The notes under the pieces: generated by a model | The model's database searches: none | What the model was told of the DNA's origin: nothing | The model's input: the letters and a program-made list of their open reading frames with translations, nothing else | Part shown: one piece after another, positions 18,712 to 28,551 of the stretch | Numbering within the stretch: the stretch's first letter is position 1 | How the letters are laid out: each line of letters starts with the position of its first letter | Assembly (NCBI GenBank): GCA_016868295.1 | Contig: VGHJ01000031.1 | Span: forward strand, 1 to 34,103 | Length of the DNA stretch: 34,103 nt | Reading direction: 5' to 3' | DNA from: Betaproteobacteria bacterium | GTDB taxonomy: Bacteria > Pseudomonadota > Gammaproteobacteria > Burkholderiales > Rhodocyclaceae | Program-made: the position numbers and the translations under genes

Positions 18712-20226
18712 TTACATCGGATAGGGATCCGGCTCGAACTGGAACAGCTCGACCGCGCCTGTCTGCAGGTCGAGGCTGAGCAGGCGTCCCTGCATGACGC
18801 GGGTCCGGTGATTCCCCGACACGATGAAGAAGCGGCGCGCGCCGTAGGCGCCGGAAGGCGCCAGCACGGCCGCGTGCTCGCGCAGGGCGGGGATGGCGGG
18901 CAGCAGCAGCCCGGGCGTGGGTTGCTGCGAAGGATCGTTGTTGCGGAAAATGAGTTGCACCGAGCGGGCCGAGGGGGAGACCAGTTCGAGACCCAGTTCG
19001 ATATGCTCGGGGTTCTCGCTTTTCATCCAGCGCACCACGCAGATGCTCCAGGGTTTGTCCGCCGCCGGCCGCAGCGCGATGGCGCTGCCGGGCAACAGGC
19101 CCGCCACCTTGCCGGCCACGTGCATCACGGCATAGCCGGACGGGCTTTCGTTGAGGACCATCCATTCCGTCATGCCCTGTTCGCCGGCCTCTATGCCTTC
19201 GGGCGCGTCCCCGTGTTCGAGCAGGTGCCAGAGTTCGGACAAGCCGATGCAGATCTGGGCGCGATAGTTGTTGGCGCGCCGCGCGTGGTGGCGATGCGGC
19301 GGCTGAGCCCAGTGGGCCTGCAGGCGCTTCAAGGCGGCGATGCCTCCCTGGCCCGCGGCGCGCTCGGGCAGGCGCAGATTGCCGGCGGGCATGCCGGCTT
19401 CCAGGGCAGACACCTGTTCGCCCAGCAGCCGGGAGAGCAACTGGAAGGAACAGTACAGCAGGTCGCCATGATTGGGCGGGATGCGCCGATTGGGCGGCAC
19501 CGGCCCCATGTCCCGGCTGGCATCGACCCAATACCAGGCATCTTCTTCCTGCGGTGCGGGCAGCAGGCTGACCGCGGCGGAGAACTGGGCCAGGTAATCG
19601 CCGGCGAGGGCGATTTCGCGCGGCGAGAAGCCTTCCGGCTGTGCCGCAGCGAGGGCGAGCAGGCCCTTGTAGATTTTTTCCACATCCAGGCTGATGCCCG
19701 GTATCACGGTGGCGGTCGGCTCGAAGTGGCTCTTGGCCGCCTTGGCCAGGACGTGCGCCCTGTGCCACAAGTCGGGCGGCGGCGGGCCGGCAATCATGTA
19801 ACTGACTTCCAGGGCTTCGGCCAGGCCGCGCAGCGCGCGTGCGGCGACCGTGGCCGGTTGGCGCCGCTTGCTGTGGGCGAGGCGATCGGCACCCACCAGC
19901 ACGCGTTCATAACCGGCGGCCAGCCCAAGGCAGGCGGTAATCAGCAGGGCGGCCATGGCCCGCATTTCCTTGCCCAGGGGGAGCGAGGCTTCGCACAGAT
20001 CCGATTTCAGGGTGTGGGACAGACGGAGGGTGCGATCGTAGAACAGGTCGAGGATGCGGTGGAAATGGGCCTCCTCCAGCCGGGCTCGGCCCAGCGCAGC
20101 GAGTTCCCCGCTCAACTGGGCCAGGTCTTGTGCGGCATCGTCGGGGATCGGTGAGGCGAGCCAATCCAGCACCTGGGATATGTCCTCGGCGGGCCTCGGA
20201 TGGCGCGATGAGATGGTGCGTGTCAA
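18712..20226 (-). CDS. Unnamed 504-residue protein with PilZ-like C-terminal domain
   Basis: No signal peptide. The N-terminal 330 residues look helical ([40 protein letters not shown]) and I cannot assign them. From about residue 335 the sequence has PilZ-like landmarks: an Arg cluster (RRANNYRAQ), an NxSxxG box ([12 protein letters not shown]), then a strand pattern ending [20 protein letters not shown]. PilZ domains bind cyclic di-GMP; here the Arg spacing is not canonical, so binding is uncertain. The only usable start in frame is TTG at 20226. It overlaps the TGA of a short upstream frame (TTGA), so initiation may be coupled or the start may be wrong. Confidence 0.8.
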   Translation of the reverse strand: MTRTISSRHPRPAEDISQVLDWLASPIPDDAAQDLAQLSGELAALGRARLEEAHFHRILDLFYDRTLRLSHTLKSDLCEASLPLGKEMRAMAALLITACLGLAAGYERVLVGADRLAHSKRRQPATVAARALRGLAEALEVSYMIAGPPPPDLWHRAHVLAKAAKSHFEPTATVIPGISLDVEKIYKGLLALAAAQPEGFSPREIALAGDYLAQFSAAVSLLPAPQEEDAWYWVDASRDMGPVPPNRRIPPNHGDLLYCSFQLLSRLLGEQVSALEAGMPAGNLRLPERAAGQGGIAALKRLQAHWAQPPHRHHARRANNYRAQICIGLSELWHLLEHGDAPEGIEAGEQGMTEWMVLNESPSGYAVMHVAGKVAGLLPGSAIALRPAADKPWSICVVRWMKSENPEHIELGLELVSPSARSVQLIFRNNDPSQQPTPGLLLPAIPALREHAAVLAPSGAYGARRFFIVSGNHRTRVMQGRLLSLDLQTGAVELFQFEPDPYPM

Positions 20227-20352
20227 GGTTTCTTGGCGGGCTGATTGGCGGCCTGGGATCTGTGTGCCGAGGCCATGGACAAGGGTTCATTGTAGAGCAA
20301 TCGCCTGTCCGGACAAGGGGCGTGGCGCTCCGCGCGCAGATGCGTCTTGTGC

Positions 20353-20381
20353 TTGTTTTTCCGGAAATTTTCCATTAAGAT
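20353..20381 (+). promoter_or_regulatory. Promoter of the rpsP operon
   Basis: TTGTTT (20353-20358), a 17-bp AT-rich spacer and TAAGAT (20376-20381). Transcription would start near 20388, leaving a leader of about 80 bases before rpsP. The surrounding AT richness stands out against the window, as expected for a strong ribosomal protein promoter. Confidence 0.65.
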
Positions 20382-20470
20382 GCAGCCCTTTTCGCTTCCG
20401 CGGCGGCTTGATCGCCAAGGGCGGCAGAACGGCTGCGGAAGTTTATCGATCTCCATCAAGGGTCATACAC

Positions 20471-20725
20471 ATGGTCGTCATTCGACTTGCCCGTGGCGGC
20501 GCCAAGAAGCGCCCGTTCTACAACATGGTCGTCACCGATTCACGCAAGCGCCGCGATGGCGCCTGCATCGAGCGCGTCGGCTACTACAATCCGGTCGCCG
20601 GGGAGAAGGAGCAGGGGCTGCGTGTCGACATGCAGCGCATCGAGCACTGGACCGGCAAGGGCGCGCAGCTGTCCCCGACGGTGGCGCGGCTGGTCAAGCA
20701 GTTCGCAGCCAAGGCCGCAGCCTGA
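20471..20725 (+). CDS. rpsP: 30S ribosomal protein S16
   Basis: An 84-residue 30S subunit assembly protein. [20 protein letters not shown] at the N-terminus and [12 protein letters not shown] are family-defining. It is first of the conserved rpsP-rimM-trmD-rplS operon, and the next ATG is eight bases after the stop. Confidence 0.98.
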   Translation: MVVIRLARGGAKKRPFYNMVVTDSRKRRDGACIERVGYYNPVAGEKEQGLRVDMQRIEHWTGKGAQLSPTVARLVKQFAAKAAA

Positions 20726-20732
20726 AACAGGC

Positions 20733-21242
20733 ATGATTGTCCTGGGGCGCATCTCCGCCCCATACGGCATTCTCGGCTGGGTGAAGGTCCAGCTCTTCGG
20801 GGACGATCTCCGGTCGCTGTCGGAAATGCCGCGCTGGTGGCTGGCGGCTGAGGAGAATGCGGCGGACGCGGCGTGGCAGGCGAAAGTCCTGGCGGAATGC
20901 AAGCCGCATGGCAAGGGCCTGGTGGCCCGCTTCGAGGGCGTTGGCGACCGCAACGCGGCCCTGCGGCTGACCGGCATGTATCTTGGGGCGCCTCGCGAAG
21001 CGCTGCCGAAGCCGGAACAAAACGAATACTACTGGGCCGATCTGATCGGCCTGGAAGTGGTGAACGAATCGGGTGAGCATCTCGGCCGCGTGGCCGAACT
21101 GGTCAGGGCCGGCGCGCACGAGGTGCTCGATGTGCGCGGCGAGTCGGGCACCCGGCAACTGATGCCTTTCGTGGCGGCGGTGGTCAAGGAAGTGGATGTG
21201 GCCGCAGGCTGGATACGGGTCGACTGGGGGGCGGACTGGTGA
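20733..21242 (+). CDS. rimM: 16S rRNA processing protein RimM
   Basis: A 169-residue maturation factor for the 30S head that binds S19. The N-terminal [20 protein letters not shown] and the PRC-barrel half ([20 protein letters not shown], ending [13 protein letters not shown]) are clear. Its stop overlaps the trmD GTG. Confidence 0.97.
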   Translation: MIVLGRISAPYGILGWVKVQLFGDDLRSLSEMPRWWLAAEENAADAAWQAKVLAECKPHGKGLVARFEGVGDRNAALRLTGMYLGAPREALPKPEQNEYYWADLIGLEVVNESGEHLGRVAELVRAGAHEVLDVRGESGTRQLMPFVAAVVKEVDVAAGWIRVDWGADW

Positions 21243-21985
21243 GCGTCGCCTTCGATGTCGTCACGTTGTTTCCCGAGATGTTCGCCGCCGTGTCCGAGCA
21301 TGGCATCACGCGGCGTGCGCGCGAGCAGGGATTGTGGCGCCTGAAGCTGTGGAATCCCCGCGATTACGCGACGGACAACTACCGCACGGTGGACGACCGG
21401 CCCTACGGCGGCGGCCCCGGCATGGTGATGCTGGCCGAGCCGCTCGAAAAGGCGATCTCGGCGGCAAGGGAAAGCCGGCCCGGCGCGCAGGTGGCGTACC
21501 TGTCGCCGCAGGGCCGGCCGCTGACGCATCGGCGGGTGCTGGAGATGGCGGCGAGCGAGGGCCCGATCCTGCTTTGCGGCCGTTACGAAGGGATTGACGA
21601 GCGGCTCATCGCGCGCTGCGTGGACGAGGAGATATCGCTGGGCGATTTCGTCCTCTCCGGCGGCGAGATCGCGGCGATGGCGCTGATCGATGCGGTCGTG
21701 CGGCAAGTGCCGGGGGCGCTCAACGACGCCGATTCCGCAGTCGAGGAATCGTTCGCCGACGGGCTGCTCGATTGCCCGCATTACACGCGGCCGGAGACGT
21801 ACGCAGGGATGGCGGTGCCGCCGGTTCTCCTCTCCGGCCATCATGCGGACATCCGGCGCTGGCGGCTGAAGCAGGCGCTGGGCCGCACCTGGCTGCGCCG
21901 CCCCGAACTGATCGAGCGCAGGCGGTTGAGCGGCGAGGAAATGACCCTGCTGGAGGAATTCAAGCGGGAGCAGGTGAAGCAGTAG
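21239..21985 (+). CDS. trmD: tRNA (guanine-N1)-methyltransferase
   Basis: A 248-residue SPOUT methyltransferase that makes m1G37 in tRNAs and so prevents +1 frameshifting. The trefoil-knot AdoMet site is represented by [23 protein letters not shown] and the [20 protein letters not shown] motif; [13 protein letters not shown] is also typical. It starts at GTG 21239 ([14 protein letters not shown]), overlapping the rimM stop as GTGA. Confidence 0.98.
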   Translation: MSVAFDVVTLFPEMFAAVSEHGITRRAREQGLWRLKLWNPRDYATDNYRTVDDRPYGGGPGMVMLAEPLEKAISAARESRPGAQVAYLSPQGRPLTHRRVLEMAASEGPILLCGRYEGIDERLIARCVDEEISLGDFVLSGGEIAAMALIDAVVRQVPGALNDADSAVEESFADGLLDCPHYTRPETYAGMAVPPVLLSGHHADIRRWRLKQALGRTWLRRPELIERRRLSGEEMTLLEEFKREQVKQ

Positions 21986-22072
21986 CAGGAGTGTTTGACG
22001 ATAAACCGTGCGCACCAGGCCGAGGCCTGCTCTGCGCGCAAGGCCACCGGCCATTTGACTCAGGAGCAAGCA

Positions 22073-22450
22073 ATGAATCTCATCCAGCAACTCGAGCAGG
22101 AAGAAATCGCCCGTCTCGGCAAGAACATTCCCGACTTTTCGCCCGGCGACACGGTCGTCGTCAATGTGAACGTCGTCGAAGGCGAGCGCAAGCGGGTCCA
22201 GGCCTACGAGGGCGTCGTCATCGGCAAGCGCAACCGCGGCCTGAACTCGGCCTTCACGGTGCGCAAGATATCGTCGGGCGAGGGTGTCGAGCGCACCTTC
22301 CAGACCTATTCCCCTCTGATCGCCAGCATCGAGGTGAAGCGCAAGGGGGATGTGCGCCGCGCCAAGCTGTACTACCTGCGCAGCCGTTCCGGCAAGTCGG
22401 CGCGCATTCGCGAGAAGCTCGAAGCTTCCGGCAAGTCCGACGCGCAGTAA
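22073..22450 (+). CDS. rplS: 50S ribosomal protein L19
   Basis: A 125-residue protein of the 30S-50S interface. [39 protein letters not shown] and [16 protein letters not shown] identify it. ATG 22073 has AGGAG eight bases upstream; an upstream extension of the frame to 21995 is not supported. The 87-base gap after trmD is the longest in the operon. A strong terminator follows. Confidence 0.98.
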   Translation: MNLIQQLEQEEIARLGKNIPDFSPGDTVVVNVNVVEGERKRVQAYEGVVIGKRNRGLNSAFTVRKISSGEGVERTFQTYSPLIASIEVKRKGDVRRAKLYYLRSRSGKSARIREKLEASGKSDAQ

Positions 22451-22470
22451 GGCGGGAGAGGCTGAAACGG

Positions 22471-22503
22471 AACGGGGCGCCGCGGCGCCCCGTTTGTCTT
22501 TCG
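22471..22503 (+). terminator. Intrinsic terminator of the rpsP operon
   Basis: An 11-pair stem AACGGGGCGCC with GGCGCCCCGTT (2-base apex) spans 22471-22494, followed by a T-rich tract (GTCTTTC). It lies 20 bases after the rplS stop and just before the end of the convergent folE2, so it may work for both transcripts. Confidence 0.85.
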
Positions 22504-22514
22504 GCGGCCGGCAC

Positions 22515-23324
22515 TCAGCCGGCGAGCTTGTTGCGTTCGATGAGGGCGTAGGCGGAGTGATTGTGGATGGACTCGAAGTTTTCCGACTCCACCACGTAGT
22601 CGTCGATCCGCTTTTCCCGGTTGAGCAGGGCGGCGACGTCGCGCACCATGTCCTCGACGAACTTCGGGTTGTCGTAGGCGCGCTCGGTGACGTACTTCTC
22701 GTCCGGCCGCTTGAGCAGGCCGTAGAGCTCGCAGGAGGCCTGGCTTTCCACCAGTTGCACCAGTTCCTCGATCCAGACGAAATCGTTGGTGCTCGCCGTG
22801 ACGGTGACGTGGGAACGCTGGTTGTGCGCGCCGCGCTCGGAGATCTTCTTCGAGCAGGGGCACAGGCTGGTGACCGGCACGACGACCTTCATGGTGAAGC
22901 GATACTTGCCGCCCTCGTGGATCTCGCCGACGAAGGTGACCTCGTAGTCGATCAGGCTCTGCACGCCGGACACCGGCGCCTGCTTCAGGATGAAGTAAGG
23001 GAAGCTCATCTCGATGTGGCCGGTCTCGGCATCGAGCCGCTTCACCATCTCGCGCAGCGTCGGTTCGAAATTCTCGACGGAGATCTCGCGCTCGTGGCTG
23101 TTGAGGATCTCGACGAAGCGCGACATGTGCGTGCCCTTGAAGTTGTGGGGCAGCCCGACGTACATGTTGAAGACGGCGATGGTGTGCTGCACGCCGCCGC
23201 TCTTGTCCATCACCTTGACGGGATGGCGGATCGACTTGATGCCGACCTTGTCGATGGCCAGCTGGCGGGTGTCGGCGGAGCCTTGGACGTCGGGTATGGC
23301 CATGGTCGAATCGTTCATGTTCAT
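22515..23324 (-). CDS. folE2: GTP cyclohydrolase IB
   Basis: A 269-residue FolE2 (COG1469) enzyme, metal-dependent and distinct from FolE, that converts GTP to dihydroneopterin triphosphate for folate and queuosine-type pathways. The catalytic Cys lies in [20 protein letters not shown], and the substrate-binding Glu in [25 protein letters not shown] 23324 ([14 protein letters not shown]) was preferred over an upstream frame extension, which enters the promoter. It is next to dxs but has its own promoter. Confidence 0.95.
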   Translation of the reverse strand: MNMNDSTMAIPDVQGSADTRQLAIDKVGIKSIRHPVKVMDKSGGVQHTIAVFNMYVGLPHNFKGTHMSRFVEILNSHEREISVENFEPTLREMVKRLDAETGHIEMSFPYFILKQAPVSGVQSLIDYEVTFVGEIHEGGKYRFTMKVVVPVTSLCPCSKKISERGAHNQRSHVTVTASTNDFVWIEELVQLVESQASCELYGLLKRPDEKYVTERAYDNPKFVEDMVRDVAALLNREKRIDDYVVESENFESIHNHSAYALIERNKLAG

Positions 23325-23373
23325 GGTGCTCTCTCGGGGTCGGGTGCGTCTGTTGGCGTTCTCTTTTCGACGC

Positions 23374-23402
23374 ATCCTATCATTCCCGACAGAATCACTC
23401 AA
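23374..23402 (-). promoter_or_regulatory. Candidate folE2 promoter
   Basis: On the minus strand TTGAGT (23397-23402), 17 bp, TAGGAT (23374-23379). The -35 contains part of the dxs stop codon. The -10 is about 50 bases before the folE2 ATG. Confidence 0.5.
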
Positions 23403-25248
23403 GTATTGCCTGTTTCACCCTTTCGGCGATGCCCTTGCCGTCGAGCCCGAGTTGCGCCAGCAACAGGGAGGAATCGCCGTGCTCGGTGAATCGATCGGGG
23501 AGGCCGAGACGCAGCAGCCGGACGTCGAGACCCATTTCCTCGAGGACGCGCGCCACCTCGCTGCCGGCGCCGCCGATGACCACGTTCTCCTCGACCGTCA
23601 CCAGCAGTTCGTGAGCGAAGGCGAGCTCCCTCAGGAGCGTGCGGTCGATCGGCTTGACGAAGCGCATGTTGGCGACGCTGGCATTCAGGATGTCGCCTGC
23701 CTCGAGCGCCGGAGCAAGCAGGTTGCCGAAGGCGAGCAGGGCGATGCGCAAACCCGAGCGGCGCAGCTCGCCCTTGCCCAGCGGCAGCGGTTCGAGCGCC
23801 TGCTGCGGCGCCACGCCCGGTCCGTGGCCGCGCGGATAGCGCACGGCGCTTGGCCCTTCGTGCAGAAAGGCGGTGGTGAGCATCTGCCGGCACTCGTTTT
23901 CGTCGGCCGGGGCCATGACCACCATGTTCGGCACGCAGGCGAGATAGGAGAGGTCGAAGCTGCCGTTGTGCGTGGCGCCGTCGGCGCCGACCAGGCCGCC
24001 GCGGTCGATGGCCAGCATTACCGGCAGGTTTTGCAGGGCGATGTCGTGGATGAGCTGGTCGTAGGCGCGCTGCAGGAAGGTCGAGTAGATCGCCACCACC
24101 GGCTTCACTCCTTCGCAGGCGAGCCCGGCGGCAAAAGTCAGTGCGTGCTGCTCGGCGATGCCGACGTCGTGGAAGCGCCGCGGCTGCTCCTCGGCGAAGC
24201 GCACCATGCCCGAGCCCTCCTTCATCGCCGGGGTGATGGCGACGAGGCGCGCGTCCTGCGCCGCCATGTCGCACAGCCAGTCGCCGAAGATCTGGGTGTA
24301 GGTGAGCTTGCTTCCTCCTTTGCCCTGCCGGATGCCGTTCTCGCTGTCGAACTTCGACACGCCGTGGTAGAGCACGGGATCGGCCTCGGCCAGCTTGTAG
24401 CCCTGGCCCTTCTTGGTGATGACATGGAGGAACTGCGGTCCCTTCAGCTCGGCGATGTTCTTCAGCGTCGGCACCAGCGAATCGAGATCGTGGCCGTCGA
24501 TGGGCCCGATGTAGTTGAAGCCGAACTCCTCGAACAGGGTGCCCGGCGTGACCATGCCCTTGATGTGCTCCTCGGTGCGCTTGGCGAATTCCAGCAGCGA
24601 GGGCGAGACGCCGAGCACCTTCTCGCCGGCGCGGCGCGCGGCGTTGAAGGCGTGGCCGGAGAAGAGCCGCGCCAGGTACTTGTTGAGCGCGCCCACCGGC
24701 GGCGAGATCGACATGTCGTTGTCGTTGAGGATGACGAGCAGGTTGGCGTCCGCCACGCCGGCGTTGTTGAGCGCCTCGAAGGCCATGCCGGCGGTCATGG
24801 CGCCGTCGCCGATGACGGCGACGACGTGCCTCGGCTCGTCTCGGTCGCGCGCGCCGATCGCCATGCCCAGCGCCGCCGAGATCGAGGTGGAGGAGTGTCC
24901 CGTGCCGAAGGTGTCGTAGGGGCTCTCGTCGCGGCGCGGGAAGCCCGAGACGCCGCCGAGCATCCTCAGCTTGGCCATGCCGGCACGCCGGCCGGTGAGC
25001 ACCTTGTGGGCGTAGGTCTGGTGGCCGACGTCCCAGATGAGACGATCCTCCGGCGTGTCGAAGACGTAATGCAGGGCGATGGTCAGTTCCACCGTGCCGA
25101 GGTTCGAGGAGAGGTGGCCGCCGGTCTTCGACACGGATTCGATGAGGAATTCGCGCAGTTCCCGGGCGAGTTGGGGCAGTTGCTTGCGCTCCAGCTTGCG
25201 CAGATCTGCAGGGTCGTTGATCGTGTCGAGCAGGGGGTAGGCGGACAT
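23395..25248 (-). CDS. dxs: 1-deoxy-D-xylulose-5-phosphate synthase
   Basis: A 617-residue ThDP enzyme that condenses pyruvate and glyceraldehyde 3-phosphate, the first step of the MEP isoprenoid pathway. The N-terminal domain carries [18 protein letters not shown] and the ThDP motif [18 protein letters not shown]. The transketolase domain has [18 protein letters not shown] and [23 protein letters not shown] 25248 is ten bases after the ispA stop, which places it in the xseB-ispA-dxs operon that makes prenyl precursors. A bipartite motif copy is embedded at 24134-24156. Confidence 0.98.
   Translation of the reverse strand: MSAYPLLDTINDPADLRKLERKQLPQLARELREFLIESVSKTGGHLSSNLGTVELTIALHYVFDTPEDRLIWDVGHQTYAHKVLTGRRAGMAKLRMLGGVSGFPRRDESPYDTFGTGHSSTSISAALGMAIGARDRDEPRHVVAVIGDGAMTAGMAFEALNNAGVADANLLVILNDNDMSISPPVGALNKYLARLFSGHAFNAARRAGEKVLGVSPSLLEFAKRTEEHIKGMVTPGTLFEEFGFNYIGPIDGHDLDSLVPTLKNIAELKGPQFLHVITKKGQGYKLAEADPVLYHGVSKFDSENGIRQGKGGSKLTYTQIFGDWLCDMAAQDARLVAITPAMKEGSGMVRFAEEQPRRFHDVGIAEQHALTFAAGLACEGVKPVVAIYSTFLQRAYDQLIHDIALQNLPVMLAIDRGGLVGADGATHNGSFDLSYLACVPNMVVMAPADENECRQMLTTAFLHEGPSAVRYPRGHGPGVAPQQALEPLPLGKGELRRSGLRIALLAFGNLLAPALEAGDILNASVANMRFVKPIDRTLLRELAFAHELLVTVEENVVIGGAGSEVARVLEEMGLDVRLLRLGLPDRFTEHGDSSLLLAQLGLDGKGIAERVKQAILE
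24134..24156 (+). repeat. Dispersed bipartite motif, copy 4
   Basis: AAAGTCAGT, nine bases, then TCGGC, antisense within dxs. The gene reads LTFAAG across the left half. Confidence 0.7.
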
Positions 25249-25258
25249 CGAACGGAAC

Positions 25259-26212
25259 TCAGAACTTGCGGGTGACGATGAAGTGGGCCAGATCATGCAG
25301 GCGGCGGCCGCGTTCGCCGAAGGCTTCGATGGCCGTGCGCGCTTCCGCGCGCAACGATTCCGCCATCTCGCGCGCCTCGGCAAGGCCCATGGCGCTGACG
25401 TAGGTGGCCTTGCCCTGGGCGGCGTCCTTGCCGGCGGTCTTGCCCAGCGTGGCGGTGGCTCCCTCGGCATCGAGGATGTCGTCGATCACCTGGAAGAGCA
25501 GGCCGACGCGCTTGGCGAAATGGTCGAGCCGCGCCAGTTCCTCCTCGGGCAGCGGCATGCCGCAACGGGCGCCGAGCAGGATCGCCGCACGGATCAGCGC
25601 ACCGGTCTTGTGTACGTGCATGAATTCCAGTTCGGTGCGGCTCAAGTGCTGGCCGGTGCCCTCGATGTCGATCATCTGGCCGCCGGCCATGCCGCGCGAG
25701 CCGGCGGCCTGCGCCAGCAGGCGGATCATGTCGAGCTGGTTGCTCGGCTCGTCGGCGAGCACGTGGTCGGCGAGCAGATGAAAGGCCTGCGACTGCAGGG
25801 CGTCGCCGACCAGCAGGGCCGTGGCCTCGTCGTATTCGACGTGGCAGGAGGCCTGCGACTGCAGGGCGTCGCCGACCAGCAGGGCCGTGGCCTCGTCGTA
25901 TTCGACGTGGCAGGTCGGCTTGCCGCGGCGCAGGACGTCGTCGTCCATGCAGGGCAGGTCATCGTGCACCAGGGAGTAGGCATGGATCATCTCGACCGCG
26001 CAGCCGGCGATGTCGAGGCGCGCCGGGTCGGCGCCGGCCAGTTCGCCGGCGGCATGGCAGAGCAGCGGGCGCACGCGCTTGCCGCCGCCCAGCGTGGCGT
26101 AGCGCATGGCGCGGTGCAGGCGCTGCGGCGCGATGTCCGGGCCGGGCAGCAGGCGCTCGAGCGCGCGTTCGGTGCGCTGCTGCACGGCAGTCATCCAGTT
26201 CTGGAAATCCAT
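25259..26212 (-). CDS. ispA: Farnesyl diphosphate synthase with internal 22-residue duplication
   Basis: A trans-prenyltransferase that builds farnesyl diphosphate from IPP and DMAPP. The first Asp-rich motif is at residues 84-91 ([17 protein letters not shown]), the second is DDILDAEG, and the C-terminus is intact. The 317 residues exceed the usual length of about 295 by exactly a perfect tandem duplication: residues 101-122 ([22 protein letters not shown]) recur at 123-144 with F in place of the last S. It lies in the helix right after the first Asp-rich motif, so activity is uncertain. The reading frame is preserved. It starts at ATG 26212, eight bases after xseB. Confidence 0.96.
   Translation of the reverse strand: MDFQNWMTAVQQRTERALERLLPGPDIAPQRLHRAMRYATLGGGKRVRPLLCHAAGELAGADPARLDIAGCAVEMIHAYSLVHDDLPCMDDDVLRRGKPTCHVEYDEATALLVGDALQSQASCHVEYDEATALLVGDALQSQAFHLLADHVLADEPSNQLDMIRLLAQAAGSRGMAGGQMIDIEGTGQHLSRTELEFMHVHKTGALIRAAILLGARCGMPLPEEELARLDHFAKRVGLLFQVIDDILDAEGATATLGKTAGKDAAQGKATYVSAMGLAEAREMAESLRAEARTAIEAFGERGRRLHDLAHFIVTRKF
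25783..25914 (-). repeat. Perfect 66-bp tandem duplication inside ispA
   Basis: Copies 25783-25848 and 25849-25914 are identical base for base and keep the frame (22 codons each). Zero divergence implies a very recent event or an assembly artefact. Confidence 0.95.
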
Positions 26213-26220
26213 GGGGAAAG

Positions 26221-26454
26221 CTATTCCGGCGAGCCTGGCAGGTCGCGCAATTCACCCGACTCCAGCACCTGGATCTTCTGCTCGGCGGCGGCCAGCGCGC
26301 TCTGGCAATGCTTGAGCAGCACCGCACCGCGCTGATATGCGGCAAGCGACTCCTCCAGGCTCAGCTTGCCGGACTCCATGTTCTGCACGATGGATTCCAG
26401 TTCGGCCAGGGCGGCTTCGAAGGAGGGGGCGGGCGGGGCGTCTGCCGGACTCAT
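26221..26454 (-). CDS. xseB: Exodeoxyribonuclease VII small subunit
   Basis: A 77-residue partner of XseA in the single-strand exonuclease. SFEAALAELESIVQNMESGK, LSLEESLAAYQRGAVLLKHC and AEQKIQVLE are diagnostic. The start is ATG 26454; the open frame extends further upstream but through promoter sequence. It is first of the xseB-ispA-dxs operon. Confidence 0.95.
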   Translation of the reverse strand: MSPADAPPAPSFEAALAELESIVQNMESGKLSLEESLAAYQRGAVLLKHCQSALAAAEQKIQVLESGELRDLPGSPE

Positions 26455-26508
26455 AGGGCATTCTGCGCAAAACGCAATGATAACCGATAGATAACCCAGC
26501 GTCTGCGA

Positions 26509-26514
26509 TATACT
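26509..26514 (+). promoter_or_regulatory. Candidate -10 box for the Rieske gene
   Basis: TATACT lies 47 bases before the ATG in the xseB/Rieske divergent gap (26455-26560). No clear -35 is seen at the expected distance. The gap is AT-richer than its surroundings and probably holds both divergent promoters. Confidence 0.4.
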
Positions 26515-26560
26515 CCCGGACACGCATCCAGACGCCTCATTCCTTGCTGCGCCAGACTGC

Positions 26561-27664
26561 ATGACCCGCTCCGCCGTACCGCAGGAACTGACTATTGCGG
26601 CGACCCAGCCGCCCGTGGCCTGGTACTCCGATCCGTGCATTTACGTACTCGAACAGGAATGGCTTTTCCGGCCGGGGCCGCGCTATCTCGGACACGCCGG
26701 CATGGTGCCCGAGGCCGGCGACTACCAGACGCTGGCCTGGCTCGACCATGCGCGCATGCTGGTGAGGAACGAGAACGGCATCGAGCTGATGTCGAACATC
26801 TGCCGCCACCGCCAGGCCATCATGCTGGAAGGCCGCGGCAACGCCCGCCACATCGTCTGCCCGGTGCACCGCTGGGTCTACGACCGCCAGGGCCGGCTGC
26901 TCGGCGCGCCGCGCTTTTCCGAGAATCCCTGCCTGTACCTCGACAAGCACGCCGTGCAGAACTGGCGCGGCCTGCTCTTCGACGGGCCGCGCGACCCGTC
27001 GGCCGATCTGGCAGGCGTCGGTTTCGCCGAGGAGTTCGAGCGGGCCGATTGGCGCCTCGGCCGCATCGTCGTCGACGAATATCCGGTCAACTGGAAGACC
27101 TTCGTCGAGGTGTACCTTGAGGACTATCACGTCGCGCCCTTCCATCCCGGCCTCTCGCATTTCGTCGACCTGAATGAGCTGAAATGGACCTTCGGCGCGC
27201 ACTGGTCGGTGCAGACCGTGGGCATCAACCAGCAGTTGCAGAAGCCCGGTTCGCCCGTCTACGAGCGCTGGCATCGCGCCGTGATCGGCCGCGACGGCGA
27301 GCGGCTGCCGCGCCACGGCGGCATCTGGTTCATGTACTACCCGAACATCATGGTGGAGTGGTATCCCCATGCGCTGGTGGTGAGCATTGCCATTCCGCGC
27401 TCGCCCACGCACACCACCAGCCTGCTCGAGTTCTATTACCCCGAGGACATCCTGCGCGAGGCGCCGGACTTCGCCGATGCCGAGCGCGAGGCCTACCTCG
27501 AGACGGCGCGCGAGGACGACGAGATCTGCCGCCGCATCGAGCGCGGCCGGCGCGCCCTGCTCATGGAAGGACGCTCGGAGGCCGGCCCCTACCAGTCGCC
27601 CATGGAGGACGGCATGCAGCACTTCCACGAATTCCTGCTGCGGGAGCTGGCACCCCATCTCTGA
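26561..27664 (+). CDS. Rieske non-heme iron oxygenase, alpha-subunit type
   Basis: A 367-residue cytoplasmic protein. The Rieske 2Fe-2S ligands are C81 and H83 (CRH) and C100 and H103 (CPVH). The mononuclear iron site begins NWKTFVEVYLEDYHVAPFHP, with H190 and H195 as ligands; a third acidic ligand is expected near the C-terminus. Such enzymes hydroxylate or demethylate aromatic or quaternary-amine substrates with electrons from a reductase. No reductase or ferredoxin gene lies nearby, and the substrate is unknown. It is divergent from xseB and overlaps the EamA gene by one base. A motif copy covers codons 5-12. Confidence 0.93.
   Translation: MTRSAVPQELTIAATQPPVAWYSDPCIYVLEQEWLFRPGPRYLGHAGMVPEAGDYQTLAWLDHARMLVRNENGIELMSNICRHRQAIMLEGRGNARHIVCPVHRWVYDRQGRLLGAPRFSENPCLYLDKHAVQNWRGLLFDGPRDPSADLAGVGFAEEFERADWRLGRIVVDEYPVNWKTFVEVYLEDYHVAPFHPGLSHFVDLNELKWTFGAHWSVQTVGINQQLQKPGSPVYERWHRAVIGRDGERLPRHGGIWFMYYPNIMVEWYPHALVVSIAIPRSPTHTTSLLEFYYPEDILREAPDFADAEREAYLETAREDDEICRRIERGRRALLMEGRSEAGPYQSPMEDGMQHFHEFLLRELAPHL
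26573..26595 (-). repeat. Dispersed bipartite motif, copy 5
   Basis: On the minus strand ATAGTCAGT (one base off the main form), nine bases, ACGGC. It lies at the 5' end of the Rieske gene. Confidence 0.65.
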
Positions 27665-28518
27665 TGCAATCCCTCTGGATGATCGCGGCGAGCGCGCTGT
27701 TCGCCTGCATGGGCGTCTGCGTCAAGCTCGGCGCCGGCCTGTTCTCCGCCGCCGAACTGGTGTTCTACCGCGGCGCCATCGCGCTGCTCGGCCTGTGGAT
27801 CTTCGTCCGGCTGCGCCGCCTGCCGCTCGCCACGCCGCACTGGCGCGCCCACTTCTGGCGCGGCCTCACCGGCTCCGTCTCCCTGATCCTGTACTTCTTT
27901 TCGATCAGCGTGCTGCCGCTGGCGACGGCGGTGACGCTCAACTACACTTCGCCGCTGTTCCTCGCCCTGATCCTGGCCTGGTGGGCGGGCGAGCGCGTGC
28001 GCGGCACGCTCTATCTGGCGCTGGCGCTCGGCCTGTCCGGTGTCGCCCTGCTGCTGCGTCCGAGCTTCGCGTCCGAGCAGTGGCTGGGCGGGCTGGCGGC
28101 GCTGGCCTCGGGCCTGGGTGCCGGCATGGCCTATTTCAACGTGCGCCAGCTCGGCCGCTTGGGCGAGCCCGAATGGCGCACGGTGTTCTATTTCTCGCTG
28201 GCATCGACGCTGATCGGCCTGCCCTGGCTGATCGCCAGCCAGACCCTGCACGAGCCGGGCGGCTTCGGCCTCCTGCTGGTGCTGGGCGTGGGCGGCTTCG
28301 GTGCGCTGGCGCAACTGGCGATGACGCGCGCCTACAAGCGCGGCAGCACGCTGGCTTCGGCCAGCCTGGCCTACAGCACGGTGATCTTCGCCAGCCTGTT
28401 CGGCATGCTGCTGTGGGACGAGGTGCTGCCCTGGCCGTCTTGGCTGGGCATCGGGCTCATCGTCGCCAGCGGGCTGACCGCCTCGGCCCAATCGCGTGCG
28501 CCGGCCGGGCAGGATTGA
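27664..28518 (+). CDS. EamA/DMT family transporter
   Basis: A 284-residue protein with ten predicted helices in two EamA halves (LWMIAASALFACMGVCVKLG at the start; SASLAYSTVIFASLFGMLLW late). Members export amino acids, nucleosides or other metabolites; the substrate cannot be assigned. ATG 27664 overlaps the Rieske stop as ATGA, so the two are translationally coupled. Confidence 0.93.
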   Translation: MQSLWMIAASALFACMGVCVKLGAGLFSAAELVFYRGAIALLGLWIFVRLRRLPLATPHWRAHFWRGLTGSVSLILYFFSISVLPLATAVTLNYTSPLFLALILAWWAGERVRGTLYLALALGLSGVALLLRPSFASEQWLGGLAALASGLGAGMAYFNVRQLGRLGEPEWRTVFYFSLASTLIGLPWLIASQTLHEPGGFGLLLVLGVGGFGALAQLAMTRAYKRGSTLASASLAYSTVIFASLFGMLLWDEVLPWPSWLGIGLIVASGLTASAQSRAPAGQD

Positions 28519-28524
28519 TATAGT
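28516..28524 (+). promoter_or_regulatory. Extended -10 promoter for the SpoIIAA-like gene
   Basis: TGATATAGT, where TGA is also the stop codon of the EamA gene. It is 28 bases upstream of the next ATG. GGGGAGC nearer the start is the ribosome-binding site. Confidence 0.5.
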
Positions 28525-28551
28525 AGAAACGGATAAACAGGGGAGCAGGAC

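Noticed and set aside
19792-19814. Near match AAGTCAGT followed by GCCGGC (minus strand)
   Set aside because: It lacks the first A and the right half is displaced from the fixed nine-base spacing.
20223-20459. Minus-strand frame upstream of the PilZ-like gene, ending in AANQPAKKP
   Set aside because: It runs through the rpsP promoter and leader on the other strand and has no recognisable sequence or good ribosome-binding site; kept only as a comment on the TTGA overlap.
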